Positions 62,346-64,000 of a stretch of DNA of 64,000 nucleotides are shown piece after piece. Where the stretch lies: contig JAJVDF010001207.1 of assembly GCA_022410635.1 (NCBI GenBank), positions 210,851 through 274,850 on the forward strand. Direction: 5' to 3'. The notes below the pieces were generated by a model. It saw only the letters and a program-made list of their open reading frames with translations, was not told the origin of the DNA and did no database searches. Position 1 is the first letter of the stretch. The number at the start of each line of letters is the position of its first letter. This stretch comes from Tretioscincus oriximinensis. Lineage: Eukaryota > Chordata > Lepidosauria > Squamata > Gymnophthalmidae. The position numbers and the translations under genes are program-made.

Positions 62346-63364
62346 CTACCTTTGGGATGCCACTTGACATCACTTATTTCTTCTGCTACATTTGGGTATT
62401 CTGGAGCACCCATGCTTTATTCCAGAGTTTACAAATACAGTGAAAAAAGTGAGCAATTACTGGACGCAGCTTCAAGGTCCTGAACTATGAATTCCCACAG
62501 CTCCAAACACAGTTCCATAATAATTGATATTTTTTATCAGTTGATAATTGATTAAAATTGATAAACAATATAATAATAAAGCAATAACAATTTCCCCATA
62601 ACTTTCCTAGTTATATCATCTGATACCAGTATTCAATATCACTTTTTGTTTTGTGCTAGAATCTAAAAGACCATTTGTTATTTTTTGTTCCAGAGATTTT
62701 TCATTAAGTTTGTATTCTATGAAGAGTAGAAGTAAAGACTTCTCTTTGTTGTATGCAACTGACTTTTTTAAAAAAGAAATTATCTTAAAAGAATTATATC
62801 TAGCATTTCATTTCTGAAGTCATTTATTATTTTGCCCAAAGGGGCAAACTTACCAATATATGAATGATTATAAATTTGTGAGTTTTATGTCTAAATTTAT
62901 TATTCCCTGTTCTTAGTTTGAAAAAAACACCACATATTAAGAACAGCCTTTGTAGTTTGACTGATCTTATGCTTTACTACATCAAAGACTACTATGAGAA
63001 CCTATAATTATGGCATGTCTGAACAATTCATATTATTTACAATACTTTTGTTAAATGCTTTACAATATCCCAGGTTAACATTTTGAAAGTTATTTTAAAA
63101 ATTAAAATAGAAAGCTTGAAGAATGCTACATAACTCTTTATATTTATAATTATTTAAATCTTCAACCTTAGCTCTTTCCTCTGAGAATGAGATCCTTTCT
63201 GTATTGTGTCACAGAGCCTATAGTCCGCATACTAGTAAAGACTNTAACTGGCTGAAGGGGGGAACTTCAACCTGCTAGGTATTGATAAACTATAGCTTCT
63301 AGCATTATGTTCTGACAGTAACTGTAATCAGCCAGTGAATAGGTTGCCAGAGAAGATAGTGAAT
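62346..63364. other. Gene-free spacer
   Basis: AT-rich. Nothing recognised. Confidence 0.4.
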
Positions 63365-63667
63365 TGCTTAGTTGCTTAGGAATTCGTCTCTCGCCTGGGA
63401 GATGGGGTTTTGAAGCCCTGTGTTGGAAGTGGGGAGGGGTGAGCACCTTCCACTAGCCTGTAGCTCTAGCCAACCCAGCTATTCGAAAGCACGAATTGCA
63501 AGAAATTGCAACTGACTGCAAGTAGATACATGGGAACCACCATAGCCTGGTGGGGAAGATAGAATGTGAGCCTTCGGGCAAAATATATCCTTGTAAGCCG
63601 CTTTGAGTCCCTTTGAAAGGTGAGAAAAGCGGGGTATAAGAACCCAGTTCTTCTTCTTCTTCTTCCT
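63365..63667 (+). mobile_element. tRNA-derived SINE, copy 2
   Basis: Same layout as 62036-62345: a head with GGGGTTTTGAAGCCCTG (box B-like), core GCCAACCCAGCTATTCGAAA and CAAGTAGATACATGGGAACC, LINE-like tail TAAGCCGCTTTGAGTCCCTT and AAGCGGGGTATAAGAAC, then (TTC)n at about 63650-63667. Confidence 0.83.
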
Positions 63668-63776
63668 TTGTTGGAAGTTTTTCAACAGAGGCTGGCATGC
63701 TTAGTGAATCCTACACTGAGAAGGGGGTTGGATTTGATGACTCTGGAAGTCCCTTCCAACTCTTTGATTCTATGGT
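63668..63776 (+). mobile_element. CR1 3' end of a second subfamily
   Basis: GGGTTGGATTTGATGACTC, CCCTTCCAACTCTTTG and the terminal octamer ATTCTATG at 63767-63774, the classic amniote CR1 end, unlike the TTCTTATG-ending copies elsewhere in the window. Confidence 0.65.
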
Positions 63777-64000
63777 TCCTTAGTCAAATTGGCTGTGGTT
63801 CATAGGACATCTCCTGTTATTTAGTCATTCAGTCATATCCAAGTCCTTACGATCCCATAGACCATAGTAGATCAGACCTCTCTCTTTTCCACTGACTCCC
63901 AAAGTCTGCCCAAGCTCAGGTTTGTTTCCATGGCAACATCTACCAATCTCATGCTCTGCCATTTCTTTCTTTTGTAATGAGATTCGGCTTACTCATTAAA

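Noticed and set aside
1..64000. CRISPR arrays, bacterial operons, riboswitches or prophage
   Set aside because: The window is vertebrate nuclear DNA; no regular spacer-repeat array or bacterial gene organisation is present.
45764..64000. Exons of expected synteny neighbours of TAMM41 (such as VGLL4 or SYN2)
   Set aside because: I looked for their recognisable protein segments and saw none on either strand.

Overview
This is nuclear DNA from a vertebrate, most likely a lepidosaur reptile (lizard, snake or tuatara). The evidence is one split gene with ordinary GT-AG introns and vertebrate-type protein sequence, embedded in repeats typical of reptiles: many CR1 LINE 3' ends, L2 LINE ends, tRNA-derived SINEs with the reptile core, a Penelope-like element with a GIY-YIG domain, and hAT-type DNA transposons. 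The species cannot be fixed from the sequence alone. Scattered single N bases are assembly ambiguities; none falls inside the exons called here.

The only host gene I can support is TAMM41, on the + strand at 19200-45463. It encodes the mitochondrial phosphatidate cytidylyltransferase that makes CDP-diacylglycerol for cardiolipin. Eight coding exons join in frame (129, 180, 93, 151, 146, 166, 63 and 74 bases) to give 333 residues plus a stop. The first exon lies in a CpG-rich block at about 19000-19400. The last exon codes for a basic C-terminal tail, and a candidate poly(A) signal follows at 45748. The whole gene appears to be inside the window and undamaged.

Layout. 1-2816: a long decayed CR1 LINE running in from the left edge. 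2817-18970: intergenic DNA with CR1, L2, microsatellites, a Penelope-type terminus and several hairpins. 19000-45760: TAMM41, whose introns carry a (CAG)10 tract, two palindromic MITE-like elements, a 47-bp inverted repeat made of Penelope-like termini, a Penelope-like GIY-YIG fragment (intron 4) and a SPIN-like hAT element with a perfect 8-bp target duplication (intron 7). 45760-64000: gene-free DNA with more CR1/L2 copies, two small unnamed repeat families, a palindromic element with matching 8-bp flanks, and two tRNA-SINEs near the right end.

The most notable items are the SPIN-like hAT insertion (a family known for horizontal transfer between tetrapods), the Penelope-like remnant together with its solo termini, and several repeat families that recur within the window and that I could not name.
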